Source: Syncephalis plumigaleata (Eukaryota; Zoopagomycota; Zoopagomycetes; Zoopagales; Piptocephalidaceae). From it: a DNA stretch of 64,000 nt. A model generated the notes under the pieces. The model was not told where the DNA came from. It did no database searches and saw only the letters and a list, made by a program, of their open reading frames with translations. Of the stretch, positions 1 to 11,386 are shown one piece after another (position 1 is the first letter of the stretch; each line of letters begins with the position of its first letter). The stretch spans positions 1 through 64,000 of the forward strand of contig JAIXMF010000025.1 of NCBI GenBank assembly GCA_025201365.1, given 5' to 3'. The position numbers and the translations under genes were made by a program.

Positions 1-538
1 TTTACGATCAAAGCTTGAATATGATTGAATTTGAGCCGATAATGCCAGAGCAAGTCGTGTCGCCAACTCGACACATTCTGGATTCAATGACTATACTCGC
101 AATAATAATAATAATAAGTAATAATAATAAACGGTTTATTCGCATGCTACCTTTAAATAATACTAGTGAAACTTACGGGAAGCGTACCAGGAAATGCCGC
201 GTCTATTACAGACACTTGTGTGTTGGGCTGCTCTTCATAGGTAGCGGACGCGTCTATAACATGTATTGCAGCAATACGTAAACGTGCAGTCTAGTCGATA
301 GTCCAGTATACTTACTCGAGAATAGCTTGTGTCGCGAACATAATTGCGCGTGAATCTCCAGACCTATTACAACTTGCCAGCTTGACTGCACACCTTGTAC
401 CAGATTACTCGGCAATGAAGCTGCCGTTGTTGCCGTACGCTTACTATCCTGTCTCAAGCGTAGTGCTGCTCTATGTGAGTTGAATTGCCATAGTTTTGCA
501 AATGGGCGTCCTCTTTGCAACGAACGTGAAAAAGACAT
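1..538 (-). CDS. GATB: Glutamyl-tRNA(Gln) amidotransferase subunit B, mitochondrial (5' part)
   Basis: Three exons are visible on the minus strand: 538-316, 253-177 and 90-1, all with GT/AG borders; the rest lies beyond the window edge. The start at 538 gives an Arg/Ser-rich N-terminus of mitochondrial presequence type, before the family motif VVIGLEIHAQL. After splicing, KLFSNAS, then PNTQVSVIDAAFPGTLP, then NPECVELATRLALALSAQI and SFDRK follow in the order known for GatB/Pet112. In this family GatB works with GatA and a third subunit to amidate Glu-tRNA(Gln) in mitochondria. An in-frame ATG at 580 would add 14 residues, but the one at 538 gives the better presequence. Identity is firm; only the N-terminal about 130 residues are present. 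Confidence 0.93.
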
Positions 539-1126
539 GACGAAAATACACGAGTGAAGAAACAGGAATACATGATGCAATCAAGTGGATTATGTGCTCC
601 ACCTTACAATCTTTTCGTTAATCATTCCTGTAGCTGCTTGATTTCATTTCTATTATTATGAGCTACACCATAATAAGAACGAATATTACAAGTCATATTA
701 CTATTACTACTACTACTATAAGTCAATAAATATATCTATCGTATTCATACAAATGCCATTCATTATCATAACATCTACATGACATGTTCATTTGTATGTC
801 ATCTATCATTGCTCATTCCATTGTCATTTGACGTGATCGATACTGATTGCAATCTATCATGACACGTCATCGAATGATCCCACAATCATATGGGCGTGTC
901 AATAAAGCATGAACATACGCGATGCTATCTATAATGCAATACGACATTCATCCAATTCATATGACCATCGTTCAAGTATCATTCCCTCACACATATACAC
1001 GTTTACTACATGTAAATCAAATGGCATACGTTTGACATTGTCATTCTAATGTATGCACGTTCAACAACGTAAGAATAGAATAGAAAAGTAAGCTTTATTC
1101 CTATTGATCAATCAATAGTTCATGTA
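539..1126. other. Intergenic region upstream of GatB, downstream of the S9A gene
   Basis: AT-rich sequence without a supported gene. It holds the GatB promoter and the 3' flank of the S9A gene; the latter has an AATAAA on the minus strand at 1094-1099, about 28 bp past the stop. A short stretch at about 942-968 resembles one end of the dispersed repeat found at 4549 and 12501, but is too short to call. Confidence 0.6.
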
Positions 1127-3505
1127 TTAAGCAGAATTCAACGGTTTGACTGCCTTTCCTAGCTTGCTAATAGCGTATGCTAATTTAGCGGCATTTTGAC
1201 CAAGGTATGAATCATCTAGAGTGACTTGTTAATATACAGCATACATATGCTACGTTGCAATTGCTTACCCTGTTCCTTCTCATCGTGCTCCAGCATAACA
1301 ATCGTACGTGGATCAGTATTGCTCTTTGCACTTTGAGCAGTAGCAGCACGTAGTTTGGCCACCCATTTAGCACCATCTATCGTAAGTGGCATTAGTTAGT
1401 ACGGATTAATCAGTAGACTGATTGATCACACTTACCCCAGTATGATGAAAACATGTTCTCGAGATAGTTAATCACAAGTATATTGGGATATATGGCATTA
1501 GACTTGATGTTATCGTATGGTGAGATTGCTTGAATAGCCTTATATTCATCGATTGATTTATCTGGATTACCCCATGCAGGCACACGTACGGATCCGCGAT
1601 TACTGTTTTGATCCATTATTCTATTCAAGACATTTAAAAATGGTCCTATAACGTCAAATTAGCATTCATCATTGATCAATGTGCGATCTTACACTTACTG
1701 TCGATAATGGCCACTTTGGCAATATCAGGTTGTTTATTGATGGCAGCACCAATAGTTGTAGTAGCATCATCATAGCCTTCAACTACCATTAGATTATGGC
1801 TGGTATACTTCTCGGATACCAACATATCAGTGGCAGCCATGAAATCATCAATATTGACCTTCTTCTCGTCGATTGTTGTGTATAGATTTCTTATAGCATA
1901 GTTTTGTTCTTCCGTTCTTCTGCTATGGGCAACTGCACAAACAAATCCACGATTGAGCAATGACACAAACTCTGCTTTGAAGTCAATTTCGAACATAGGA
2001 GTACCACCACCGTTGCCTACTACCCAAGCAGGATTCGCGCCATTTTTCTCCAATCCACGCTTATAGGCAATGGTAATAGGAACATTGACTTGATTTCCCT
2101 TGCTATCTGGCTTGCCTTTAGCATAGATGAGCTCGGTAACATAATCCGATTCATTGTAGTCAGGTACTGGATCCACATATGTCTTCGTTGCCTTCTTTGT
2201 TGCCATGTTGTAGGAATAGGTTGTTCGAGGTGTGATCAATGACGAGTACTCAAATATGAGTGTATCACTGTTGTAATCGGCTACTCCTCTATAATCTGCT
2301 TTGTATGATTTAGCTGGGAACTCGATATTGTGTGACTTTGCATTAGGCTGTAGTCTTCCTTCGCTGTCATAGTCGTATATGGTGACTTGCTGAGTGACTG
2401 CAACGTAATTGAAGATTGCAATATGATTTCGGAAGACGTATATAGTGCTAGTCTTGAGCGTAGCGTTTTCCAGCACTAGCTTATGAGCACTTTTATCATT
2501 TATCTTGTCGATATCGCATACGTATGCTATCTTTTGTTTGGTATCACCAGAGGTAGTCACAAGCAAGAACTGCTTGTTCAAATGGTGTACCTCCAGATAT
2601 GGTCCAGGCGACAACAATGCTTCGATAGGTACCATTTTACTTGCAGTGTCGTTGGTGGCATCCAAATAAAAGCGGTATGACTTGCTATTTTTTTGGCGTA
2701 CGCTTATGAAAAAGTATTGGTTGCTGTCGGATTTCTTTATGCTAATAGATGATCCTTTTTGGCCGGTGTGGATGACACTATCTTTATCTGCAGAAGTGCC
2801 GATAGTATGTCGCATTAAGCGAGCACCATTTGGGTCATTAGTCGTGTAGAGAATGCTCTTTCCAGTGCCACTCCATTCAATCCAAGGGCTATCGCTCTCA
2901 ACCTTATCTGGAAGTAGTTTTCCAGAAGTGAGATCCTTGAACTGCATGGTATACCCTTGACCGGTAGGGTTGCGTATTGTAAAAGCAAATAGAGTATGAT
3001 TGCTGTTTGGACTTGTATCAAATACATCTCTGGATCCCTCAGGTAGTGTGCTGGGATCCAAGATAAGTTCCTCGGGTGCATTCGCTACGTCCATCTTCTT
3101 TCGGTAGTATACAGATGATTCAGTACCGGGTTGCCGTCTATAATAATAGCGATAACTTCCTGAATACTGAGAGAATGCTGTTGGAGATCGACCTATTACT
3201 TTGACCAGTTCTTTACGAATCTGATCTTTAAGCTGTTGATCCTTAGCGAGCACTTGCTGAGCATAGACCTTCTCGGCATTGAGATACTCTTTCACATCCG
3301 TACTGTTCTGGCCTTCGTCCTTTATCCATTGGTAAGGATCATCGATAACCTCGCCATGGTACTTGTGCTGGAATGGTTTTGCCTTGGCCACTGGTACTTG
3401 TTCCGATTGAGATGTTGGAAGTGCGTGCAATGGTACGGCCGACCCAATAAGTACTGCAAAGTAGGCAAGTACTACAAGCCTGCTTGTATTACGATAGTAA
3501 AGCAT
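1127..3505 (-). CDS. Secreted S9A prolyl-oligopeptidase-like protein, probable pseudoenzyme
   Basis: Four exons (3505-1699, 1645-1436, 1376-1269, 1215-1127) join without a break into 737 residues, the usual length of S9A peptidases. The N-terminus is a signal peptide (residues 1 to about 29). HGEVIDDPYQW near residue 50 and an N-terminal beta-propeller region follow, then the hydrolase domain from about residue 470, including ISPYDNIK and AKWVAKLRA, which are typical of the family. The catalytic positions have changed. The nucleophile elbow, usually GGSxGG, reads EGYDDA (residues 576-581), which puts Asp579 where serine belongs. The DDR segment carrying the catalytic Asp reads LENMFSS, with Asn666 at the Asp position. 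The YGGF oxyanion segment reads GNGGG. A His at 703 may be the remaining triad member. The reading frame and splice sites are intact, so the protein seems maintained rather than decayed. By inference it is a secreted binding or decoy protein, not a peptidase. Confidence 0.85.
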
Positions 3506-3520
3506 TGTTATTAGCTAGGT

Positions 3521-3570
3521 AATGCGAAATGATGCGAAATGATGCGAAATGATGCGAAATGATGCGAAAT
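3521..3570. repeat. Five-unit 10-bp tandem repeat
   Basis: The unit GATGCGAAAT (first copy AATGCGAAAT) is repeated five times without interruption, 16 bp upstream of the start codon of the S9A-like gene. It therefore lies in that gene's 5' leader or core promoter. Its function is unknown. Confidence 0.9.
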
Positions 3571-5209
3571 GATGTGGTGATTATTGTAAGGGTAAGATGG
3601 AGTAATGAGATTGTTGTTTATTGCAAAAAATGAAATAAAACAACGGCGCTTTAAATAGCATTTACACCAGATTGCTCTAGACATTATAACTTGATTGGAG
3701 TAAACTGGTAGGCCTTCGACAGCATGCCATCTATGACGATATCGATCCTGTTAATGTTATCTTGTATCAAGTTACCAAGGACTGGGCATACACTACTGAG
3801 GCTATTTCGAATTCTGTTGACTTTGCTTTCAACACGTTCTATCGCATGTGGTTGTAATACCGGTTATGGCTGCAATGGATGTTTCATGCTGTAGGTATAT
3901 TCTCCTGAAATGGTCGCTATTGTCTATTTGCATCCCGTTACGCCTTGTAGCATATGTCCATTGGTTTAAATTGAAACATAAACCAGTTATCATTCTATCC
4001 ACTATACATATTTGCTCATATCATTTGGGAAAGAGACTGCTAATGGACCCCTGGCGGTTACTCGGTACAGGTTTGCGTGAAATCACTAGAGGACTATTAG
4101 TGAAGCAGAAGCATGGTTATTTTTAGGAATGTTTGAACAATGCCGTAGAAGATGTTACCTGTACTCATATCTCCTGTTTAATGATTATTATTGAGTAGTT
4201 GCTTGCTTATACTCATAGCTAAAGCATCATGAATGTATCCAATAAACGTAAGCGAGATTGAAGTGAGTTTACATTGATAGCACAATAATAATAATGATAT
4301 GGGAAACAAGAACAATACGGCGAGTATATAACTAGTATAAAGTCATTAGATCAAGCATGAAAGCAAACTGTTTATTCTAGTAATAATTGAGAATAGCTGA
4401 AGTGATGATGCTACAATATCATCGCAAGACTAGCGTGCAGATAATTAGAGATAGTTAGATTGTTTGCCTGTGAGTTACTATTGAGAAAACGCCTAGTTAG
4501 AATTGTGTCATTCATTACGGCAATTGACTATTAGAAAGTTGATGATATGACATTCATATCCAATTCGTATGATCTATTGTCATTATTGATTACGCTGTAT
4601 AAACCAGCATACTTGATGATCTAATAAATCCATTCATTCATTTACATACACATGCAGTTTACTCTACCAACAGTTTCCTCAATTGCTCATAGACTTGTGT
4701 AGCACATACTGAATCCTACTAGTACAATTACTAGCAATGCTCAACATTATACCACCATCCATGATCGCTTTTATCTATTTGTTGCTGAGCTATAAGCAGC
4801 ATTATACCATTGCAGCAAAGTTATCAATGACATTAAATGATACGAAGCTTACATTGCCGTATTCACGATACATACTCGAATAAACACAGATATTAAGCAA
4901 TAAAATGACAATCAATTCAGCGTGGAATAAAGCATTAGATGTTTGCATGTCAATAATCATCATTCAAGATAGTCGTAACGCGCATTATGAGAAATTAAAA
5001 ACTAAAGTAAGATCATTATTGTAACATCCAGACTATAGTTAATTAGAATAAAGGAAATTCTTAATAGAAACATAGAGTGTGACAAGGATATGACTCATAG
5101 TGCGTGTTAAGAAAAAAGATGGTTATTGCCATCATGTCAAAGTAGCAAATATAAACTACCTAGTTGCATTCTTCGATTTGCAAAGCAATATTTGTTTAGT
5201 TCTATCAAT
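3571..5209. other. Intergenic region with one coding-like fragment
   Basis: No complete gene is recognised. The stretch 3690-3857 (+) is open and reads like protein (for example DDIDPVNVILYQVTKDW), ending NTFYRMWL and a stop, with no start codon at its front. It could be an exon remnant or a lost 3' exon; no family is recognised. A copy of a dispersed repeat lies at 4549-4628. The rest is AT-rich. Confidence 0.4.
4549..4628 (+). repeat. Dispersed repeat B, copy 1
   Basis: About 70-80 bp including TCATTATTGATTACGCTGTA and a CTAATAAA end. It matches the reverse complement of 12501-12570 over nearly its whole length with few changes. Both copies are intergenic. Confidence 0.8.
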
Positions 5210-6565
5210 ATGACAAGGGATACGGCAGTTATTCACGTAGTGAAACCGACCAGTTCATTGCCGGAGCATGCCGTGCGACTAGTCGATGTGGACCTGTATC
5301 AACCTGCCGTGTATACTTGTCCACTTTTCTTCTATCGCAATAGTAGTTTGACCGGGTCATTCATGGAAACCGCCAATTTGATCGAAGGTCTAAAGCAGGC
5401 ACTAAATCAATATCCCATTCTTTACGGACGTTTAGGCAAAACTAATGACAATTGCATGGAAATACAGTCATCAGCTGATGGTATACACGTTCATGAGACG
5501 TATATCTCGATGGATTTTGATGCATTGGCACCTTATTGGCGATACGCCGACATACCAGTAGATTTCAGCATTGGTAACTTTGCGGCAGAGCACGGTGATC
5601 CATTATGCTTGGTAAAGATTATTCGATTTGCTAATAATAGCGGTGTAGCAATTGCCATGCAACTACATCATTACTGTGCTGACATGTTCAGTATAATGCA
5701 ATTCACTCGCGTGTGGGCTGCCCACGTACGCGGTGATGCATTGCCACCATCGTCATCAGTGTCATCATCAGTATCATCTGAGCAAGGGTGTCGTTTGATG
5801 AAGGGCCATCCAGCGGATGCACCCATTCCATTACTACCGATTAGCAAAGAGATTGCACCTCATGAATTTAACGAAACAATGATCATGCACATTACTGGGG
5901 AAAATCTACGGAAACTAAAGATGGACACACAAGCAAACTTGTCTGATAACAACACGGGCACATCCTATGCTGTTCCATGGATATCATCGTTGGACGCGCT
6001 TAGTGCGCTCATTATACGTGCACATCTACGCTTGGATGAATCGAAGCAACGTCGTATTATCACCATACCAGTGAATTTGAGATCGCGTGCACCCACCAGA
6101 ATACCATCGGATTATTTCGGTAATGCCACCATCCCCCTAGTGATTGATGTAGATCGTGAGGAGATCTTAGGACAATCGATTAGCCATTTGGCAGCCATCA
6201 TCAGAGGTAGAATCAACGAGGTTACGGAGGATTATGTCGATGCCATTTTCAACAAACTGGCCACTGTTCCATTCGAGTGGCCCACGTCCGAAACGAACAT
6301 TCGTATCTTTCAAGCGCACGACATTTGCCTGACCGATTGGACGAAATCTGCTCCGTATACGGTGGATTTCGGATACGGTGTACCGACACGTTTCCGTTCA
6401 GCGGGTGTCGTGCAAGGACCACCAGCCGCGTATTTAGGTATGCCGCCCATTTCAACGGATAATACGCGTGATGGTATTGAAATGTACATTTGCATTCCAA
6501 AGGGTCGATTGACACTATTCGAACAAGACGACGAACTTAATCGATATTTAACGCTGGTGGGCTAG
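5210..6565 (+). CDS. BAHD/trichothecene-acetyltransferase-type acyltransferase
   Basis: A single-exon gene of 451 residues from the ATG at 5210; an in-frame ATG at 5126 would add 28 residues unlike the family. The acyl-CoA transferase family (PF02458) is recognised by the HxxxD catalytic motif in LHHYCADMFS (about residues 158-167), the structural motif DFGYG near residue 385, and the expected total length of about 450. Known members move acyl groups from acyl-CoA to alcohols or amines of secondary metabolites, usually in the cytosol. The acceptor cannot be read from sequence. A Ser-rich loop (residues about 181-192) follows the catalytic motif. No biosynthetic cluster is seen beside it. An AATAAA lies about 100 bp past the stop. 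Confidence 0.88.
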   Translation: MTRDTAVIHVVKPTSSLPEHAVRLVDVDLYQPAVYTCPLFFYRNSSLTGSFMETANLIEGLKQALNQYPILYGRLGKTNDNCMEIQSSADGIHVHETYISMDFDALAPYWRYADIPVDFSIGNFAAEHGDPLCLVKIIRFANNSGVAIAMQLHHYCADMFSIMQFTRVWAAHVRGDALPPSSSVSSSVSSEQGCRLMKGHPADAPIPLLPISKEIAPHEFNETMIMHITGENLRKLKMDTQANLSDNNTGTSYAVPWISSLDALSALIIRAHLRLDESKQRRIITIPVNLRSRAPTRIPSDYFGNATIPLVIDVDREEILGQSISHLAAIIRGRINEVTEDYVDAIFNKLATVPFEWPTSETNIRIFQAHDICLTDWTKSAPYTVDFGYGVPTRFRSAGVVQGPPAAYLGMPPISTDNTRDGIEMYICIPKGRLTLFEQDDELNRYLTLVG

Positions 6566-6721
6566 AGGTAGCAGGGAAAAGCGTATATAAACATTCGAGT
6601 AAATTGAATCATAAAAGAACTACATAAATAAGTAATGCTATTTATTGCATCATCATTGTGTTATTTACAAATAAACGGTATTTCCGATATTTACACTATT
6701 GTAGCATCGTAGCAGCAGTGA

Positions 6722-8689
6722 TCATTCGATTTCGAATTTTCGTCCGTTGTTGAATGTTCTTTCATCGTGACACGCGCTTTCATCCTTGTATATCTCCTCG
6801 CCTTCGGTGGTCGTCCATCCTATGGTGGTCATACCGCCAAGAGGTGTTCTAGTCTCTATCGTGCTCTCCACGTCCGGTTTCGGCCATTTAACACCCATGA
6901 CCGCCAGGAATACGAGTGCACACATTAAATGAAGCACATTCAATACGATCTCAAGCGAATACACCAGGTCTTTCGAGTAGAGTTCCGTGTATTGTGGATT
7001 TATTCCAATTAGGAATACGATCAGTTGCACGATAAGTCCCAGCACAGAAAAGAAGACCAACTGTAAGCGCGATAGGATGTGTTAGCCGGCAATGACGATA
7101 ATACTTGGATTCACTTGCCTGAATAAACCGAGAACGCGCCTTTCGATGTTTTCTCAATTTAAATGTGCTGATACTAAACCATATGACTAAGCAGTAGTAG
7201 CAGTAGCATTATTATTTATTAGCATCATTAGTTATTAGCGGACATTAACAGAGAACTTACTAAATCCAGCGAATATGACGACATTAACCAATGGTATGAC
7301 ATATTTACTCGGTATCATAATGCCATACAATAGATCGTTATGCACGCCCGACGCTATAAGATGTCTATATCTAAGTATGCTAAATGCACTCCTACTAATA
7401 TTGCCGAGAAAATCGATAATAATGAATATACGGAAAATGACGATAGATACTTTTGAGAATAGGTTTCTACCAACTATCGACCTATCTTACGAGGTGAGTT
7501 GAACATCTGTGCCTAGATGCTACAATTTAATCATACGTACCAGTGCCATAAAATCATATTCAATGGAATTCGCGCTAGTACACTGTACAAATACGATACC
7601 TCATCCATCGTAACTGGATTGGTGGACTTGGCAAAGTATATCAATAAAGCTGATGAAAATTAAACAAATGGATTAGTGTTATTATTGTTGCTGTTGTTGT
7701 TGTGGCAGTTATTGTAGTGGTCATCAAATCACGACATACTTATGCAATAGGCGGTAGTCACAAGGAAGGAAGTTGTAAGGAAATTGAATCGTAATATTCT
7801 CATGAATGCCATGGCAATTACACGTATCCAAGCGTATAGCAATGCCAATGATATCTATCGTTACGTTATAATGATTATTTGCCAAAAAAAGATGGCACGT
7901 CATCTTACCAGTGCAAAGAATGTCCACTTGTAGCCTAGACGTGCGGCCGAATAAATCATAGTGTTCCATGGATGGGATTCTACATCAATCATTATTAGTA
8001 AGGCATAAATAGATAAACAGTACGATTTACTTACGTTGCTCGGCCGTATAGTAGAGCAATCGATACCGGCCAATTCTAATGGTGGGCACGATTAGTCCGG
8101 TCATAGAGGTGAACATCGTGAATGTTGTCGAGGATGAAAGCACGTATTTTAAAAACGGCAAATGATACGGATGCACCAAATAATCGTCATTTAGATCGAG
8201 AAAACTATCGGCTTCGCCATGCGCGATAAATAGCTTAACCTTCGGAAATCCCGCTTGCGACAACTGATCGAGTAGGACATTCGTTGCTTCCCCTATCTGT
8301 AAATTATATCCAGTTAATGCGCTATTACTACCATTGTCAGTTGTTTATTTATTTACCGTTTTACATGAAGATCCCATTGGATACCAGTAATCGTATAATA
8401 TCGCGAAACTAGATTGATTAGAGGCGAGTTTGGCAACCTTTATAAGATTTGGATCAGATGCATTGACCTGGGGCAAATTGCAATTCTCGTCAGGTCTAAG
8501 ATTCCACTTGAGTGCTACGCCTTCATATCTATACGGGGGCTCTTGACGAAAAAAGAAATCGGTCGAGTTGTACGTCTTCGTTCTATTCCCTTTTCCCGTC
8601 AATGTTATGGTGGCGTCGACACTCTTCACCCAATATGGGATTAAAAGTAGTAATGCAAATAGTATTTGATAGTGCTTGAAAAGATGCAT
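6722..8689 (-). CDS. Multi-spanning membrane protein with PA-like ectodomain (receptor-like)
   Basis: Eight exons join cleanly into 495 residues: 8689-8357, 8296-8035, 7979-7909, 7854-7740, 7649-7541, 7481-7261, 7152-7115 and 7060-6722. A signal peptide (residues 1-25) leads into an extracellular part of about 150 residues with several N-glycosylation sequons (NST, NAS, NQS). A segment KVKLFIAHGEADSF resembles the end of a protease-associated (PA) fold. Seven to eight hydrophobic helices follow, including WTFFALISLALLYAW, VSIVIFRIFIIIDFL and LVYSLEIVLNVLHLM. The cytoplasmic tail of about 60 residues is acidic and Thr-rich. The plan, ectodomain plus about seven helices plus tail, suggests a surface receptor, but no named GPCR class is recognised. 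The short exon 7 (38 bp) ends at a GTGAAT donor chosen to keep frame. More than 2.5 kb of gene-free sequence lies upstream. Confidence 0.75.
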
Positions 8690-11386
8690 GCTATGTAAGA
8701 GAAATGCTATAAATGAAGGAAAAAGGATAACAACAACAACAACAACAGAATACGCTCGATAATTCTGACTATTGCTCTGCTCGATAGCATTACAAATCTA
8801 TTTAGCAGATAAATAGCAAAGGTGTCACATACATCATGATAACTAGTAGTAGCAGTACTCGTTGTTTTTTCTTCTTTGTTAGCCTGTACATAATGACATG
8901 TACATGTGTTAGCATTTCTTTGTGTTTATAACCTTTGCCCTATGCAATTATAGTAAAAATCAGTTTGTCTACAATACAAGTACAGATCATTGAACAAGTT
9001 GTATGCATGGTATTCGTGTATTTTTACATTGTAATCCTACCTTGAATGATTACCATTACAAGCGATTAAACAAAGCATTCTTCTATTCATAGCATACTCG
9101 TAATAAACAATCAATCGTGTATATTGTTAGTATTCTATTTTTACAATGTCAATCTATTGTATACACGTGTGTTTACTTATTTACGTATTAATTTACTAAT
9201 TCAAAAATACAGGTTTTTCCCAACCAGTGGGCATTGTTAGCCTTTATCTTTTGCTCTTATCAATAAATAATTGTGCATATTAGTTAGCATCACTATCGTT
9301 GTCATTATTACCCTCTGTTAGTGCCATGTTAGCTATTGATACATACTATGCAAATAAAGATATAGCCATCATATAGGAGTTACTCGACACATTTACAATA
9401 TGCAATACAATGTCAGACAGTCCCACTACAAATACAAAGTGCTAAGCGACGTAATGGGTAGTAGTTAGCGCGGATATTATGTATGTACGTGTACTTTCAC
9501 AACACACGAGTAAAAGGCGTAGTGTTCGCTACGTATACATGTCGCAATTGGAGGAACAAAAGCACTGGCTAGTGATTAACACGAGTACCGCGTACTTGCA
9601 TATATAGTTATAAAGCACGAGTAAGTAAGGCAAAGCAGCAAGTGGAAACGTTGTATGCTGGCAAGCAAGTGTGGCGCCTAATGCATAGCGTAAGTGTTAT
9701 GTATACGTACGTGTCCCCACATACTACGAGCAATGATCAGCAAGTCAACACGAATAAAGTGGTACAACGCGGCAAACAAACGTCGTGAATAAAGAGCACG
9801 GTATGAAATAATAGAAATACACGAGTGAGGGCAAGGGAGTGTCGCAAGCAAGTAGACAAGGGAGCGAGAAAGAGAGAACTGAATAGAGGATAGACCAGTA
9901 TGAAAGACCCAGTGGAGTATATGCCACGTTGATCGACAACGAATAACGAACCAGCTACTACACAGCGTGAAGAGCAAAGTGTGCTTATGACAGAGTATAC
10001 AGATTGGAGTGAGACTGCCGACGAGTAGCGATACAAAATACGAGTACGCGACATACAATCAACATAATCGACAAGTAGTCACTGGCAAAGCAGCAGACTA
10101 GACGGGAATAAGACAACCAACCGAGAACAACACAAAGACTAGTAGTATACGCTTGCAGCTAAGCGCAGCCTGTATATGACTGTAAACGAAGGTGGAGTAA
10201 GAGGAAAAGCATGAGTTGTAGTGGTGTATGTGTGGTCAGAGGACGAATAAAAGAATAAAAAGCAATAGACGAGAGAGTGTGTTAACGAGCATTGCTATCG
10301 TCTATGAGTGTTACGGTAATAGTTACGTGATTATTGAACGAGTGAATAAACAAACGAACGAAGAGAAGATGAGATAATGAAGATAGGAAATGGAATAAAA
10401 TATAATAACAGCTAAGCACAACAGCGCATTATGGATACACCATTATCCAGCATGAGCAATATGGTACTTTCGCGAAGTGCGAAGTGCGATTATTTGTGCT
10501 CATTTCGCGATTGAGGAAGCGACGGCCGAGTAAACTGCATCTTGAAGTGTGGGAACGAAGAAGAGCAGAATAATTTCAGTATTTTAGAACGAAAGCCATT
10601 CGACCTCAAGTCGATGCGAAGGAGGGACGAGTAGAACGGTGCAAAGCAAAGAGGAAAAGCTATGAGAGGAATGAGAGAACTTGACGAAGTGAATGAGTAA
10701 AGAGCAGAGTAGAATGAGTAGAACACGAGAGCTTAGAGAAGTGAATGAATAGATCGTGCGAGGAATCCAAGAGAAGCGAGAAGTGAACGAATATATATTG
10801 AGCAGAAGGAATGAGTGTACTATGTAAGGAATACGAAGTGAATGAGCGTAATGAGCAGGAGGAATGAGTAGAACGCGCGAGCTACGATAAGTGAATGAGC
10901 AAAGAAATTAGTAAAGTGATGAACAGAACGAGCGAAATGAATAAAGAAAGAATGTTATAAATATTAGAATAGACACGTTAACGCTTGTAATAAGAATGTA
11001 ATCGTAGTATTGCTGTCAAGTAGAACCATGTCAATGACACTCGCCGATTATTTATGGCATGAGCAATGAAGCTAGAACATTGCAAGTACATTCATTCAAT
11101 GTATTCTGCAATGAGGAACACGATAGTATTTATTAAATATTTACTAGAGGCATATTGAAGGAGCTAGCGCTAGTTAGAGCAAGGTGTACGATCATCATCA
11201 TTCATATATACAAGTATATGCTAATAAAAAGTTACTAATAAAAGTATTTATAATTTCCATTCTAAATTATTAGTTTATTGTTTATATAATAAAAACGACA
11301 TAAGCCAATAATTTTGACAAGAAAAAAAAAGTAAAAATAACCAGTGTTTGCCGCCATGTAAGTGGACGAGGACGCTGCGGAATATT
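8690..11386. other. Long upstream region of the membrane protein gene
   Basis: About 2.7 kb with no supported gene. The first part is AT-rich and holds one copy of dispersed repeat A (9209-9310). From about 9600 to 10980 the + strand is strongly purine-rich, so it is pyrimidine-rich on the strand of the downstream membrane-protein gene. Open frames there are Ser/Leu/Cys-rich low complexity and are not believed. The region also contains the 3' flank of the R3HCC1L-like gene. Confidence 0.6.
9209..9310 (+). repeat. Dispersed repeat A, solo copy
   Basis: About 100 bp that match 16276-16375 closely in the same orientation, including TATTGTTAGCC-like and GCATATTAGTTAGCATCACT segments and an internal CAATAAATAA. 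No inverted partner is seen on either side, so this copy is a half element. Confidence 0.85.

Noticed and set aside
3521-3570. CRISPR-like array
   Set aside because: Units are contiguous 10-mers with no spacers and the genome is eukaryotic.
6249-6515. Four overlapping open frames inside the acyltransferase gene
   Set aside because: They are shadows of the conserved + strand reading frame carrying the DFGYG motif.
9678-10726. Several overlapping minus-strand open frames of 64-126 residues
   Set aside because: All come from a pyrimidine-rich tract; multiple frames are open at once with Ser/Leu/Cys/Phe bias, so they look like composition effects.
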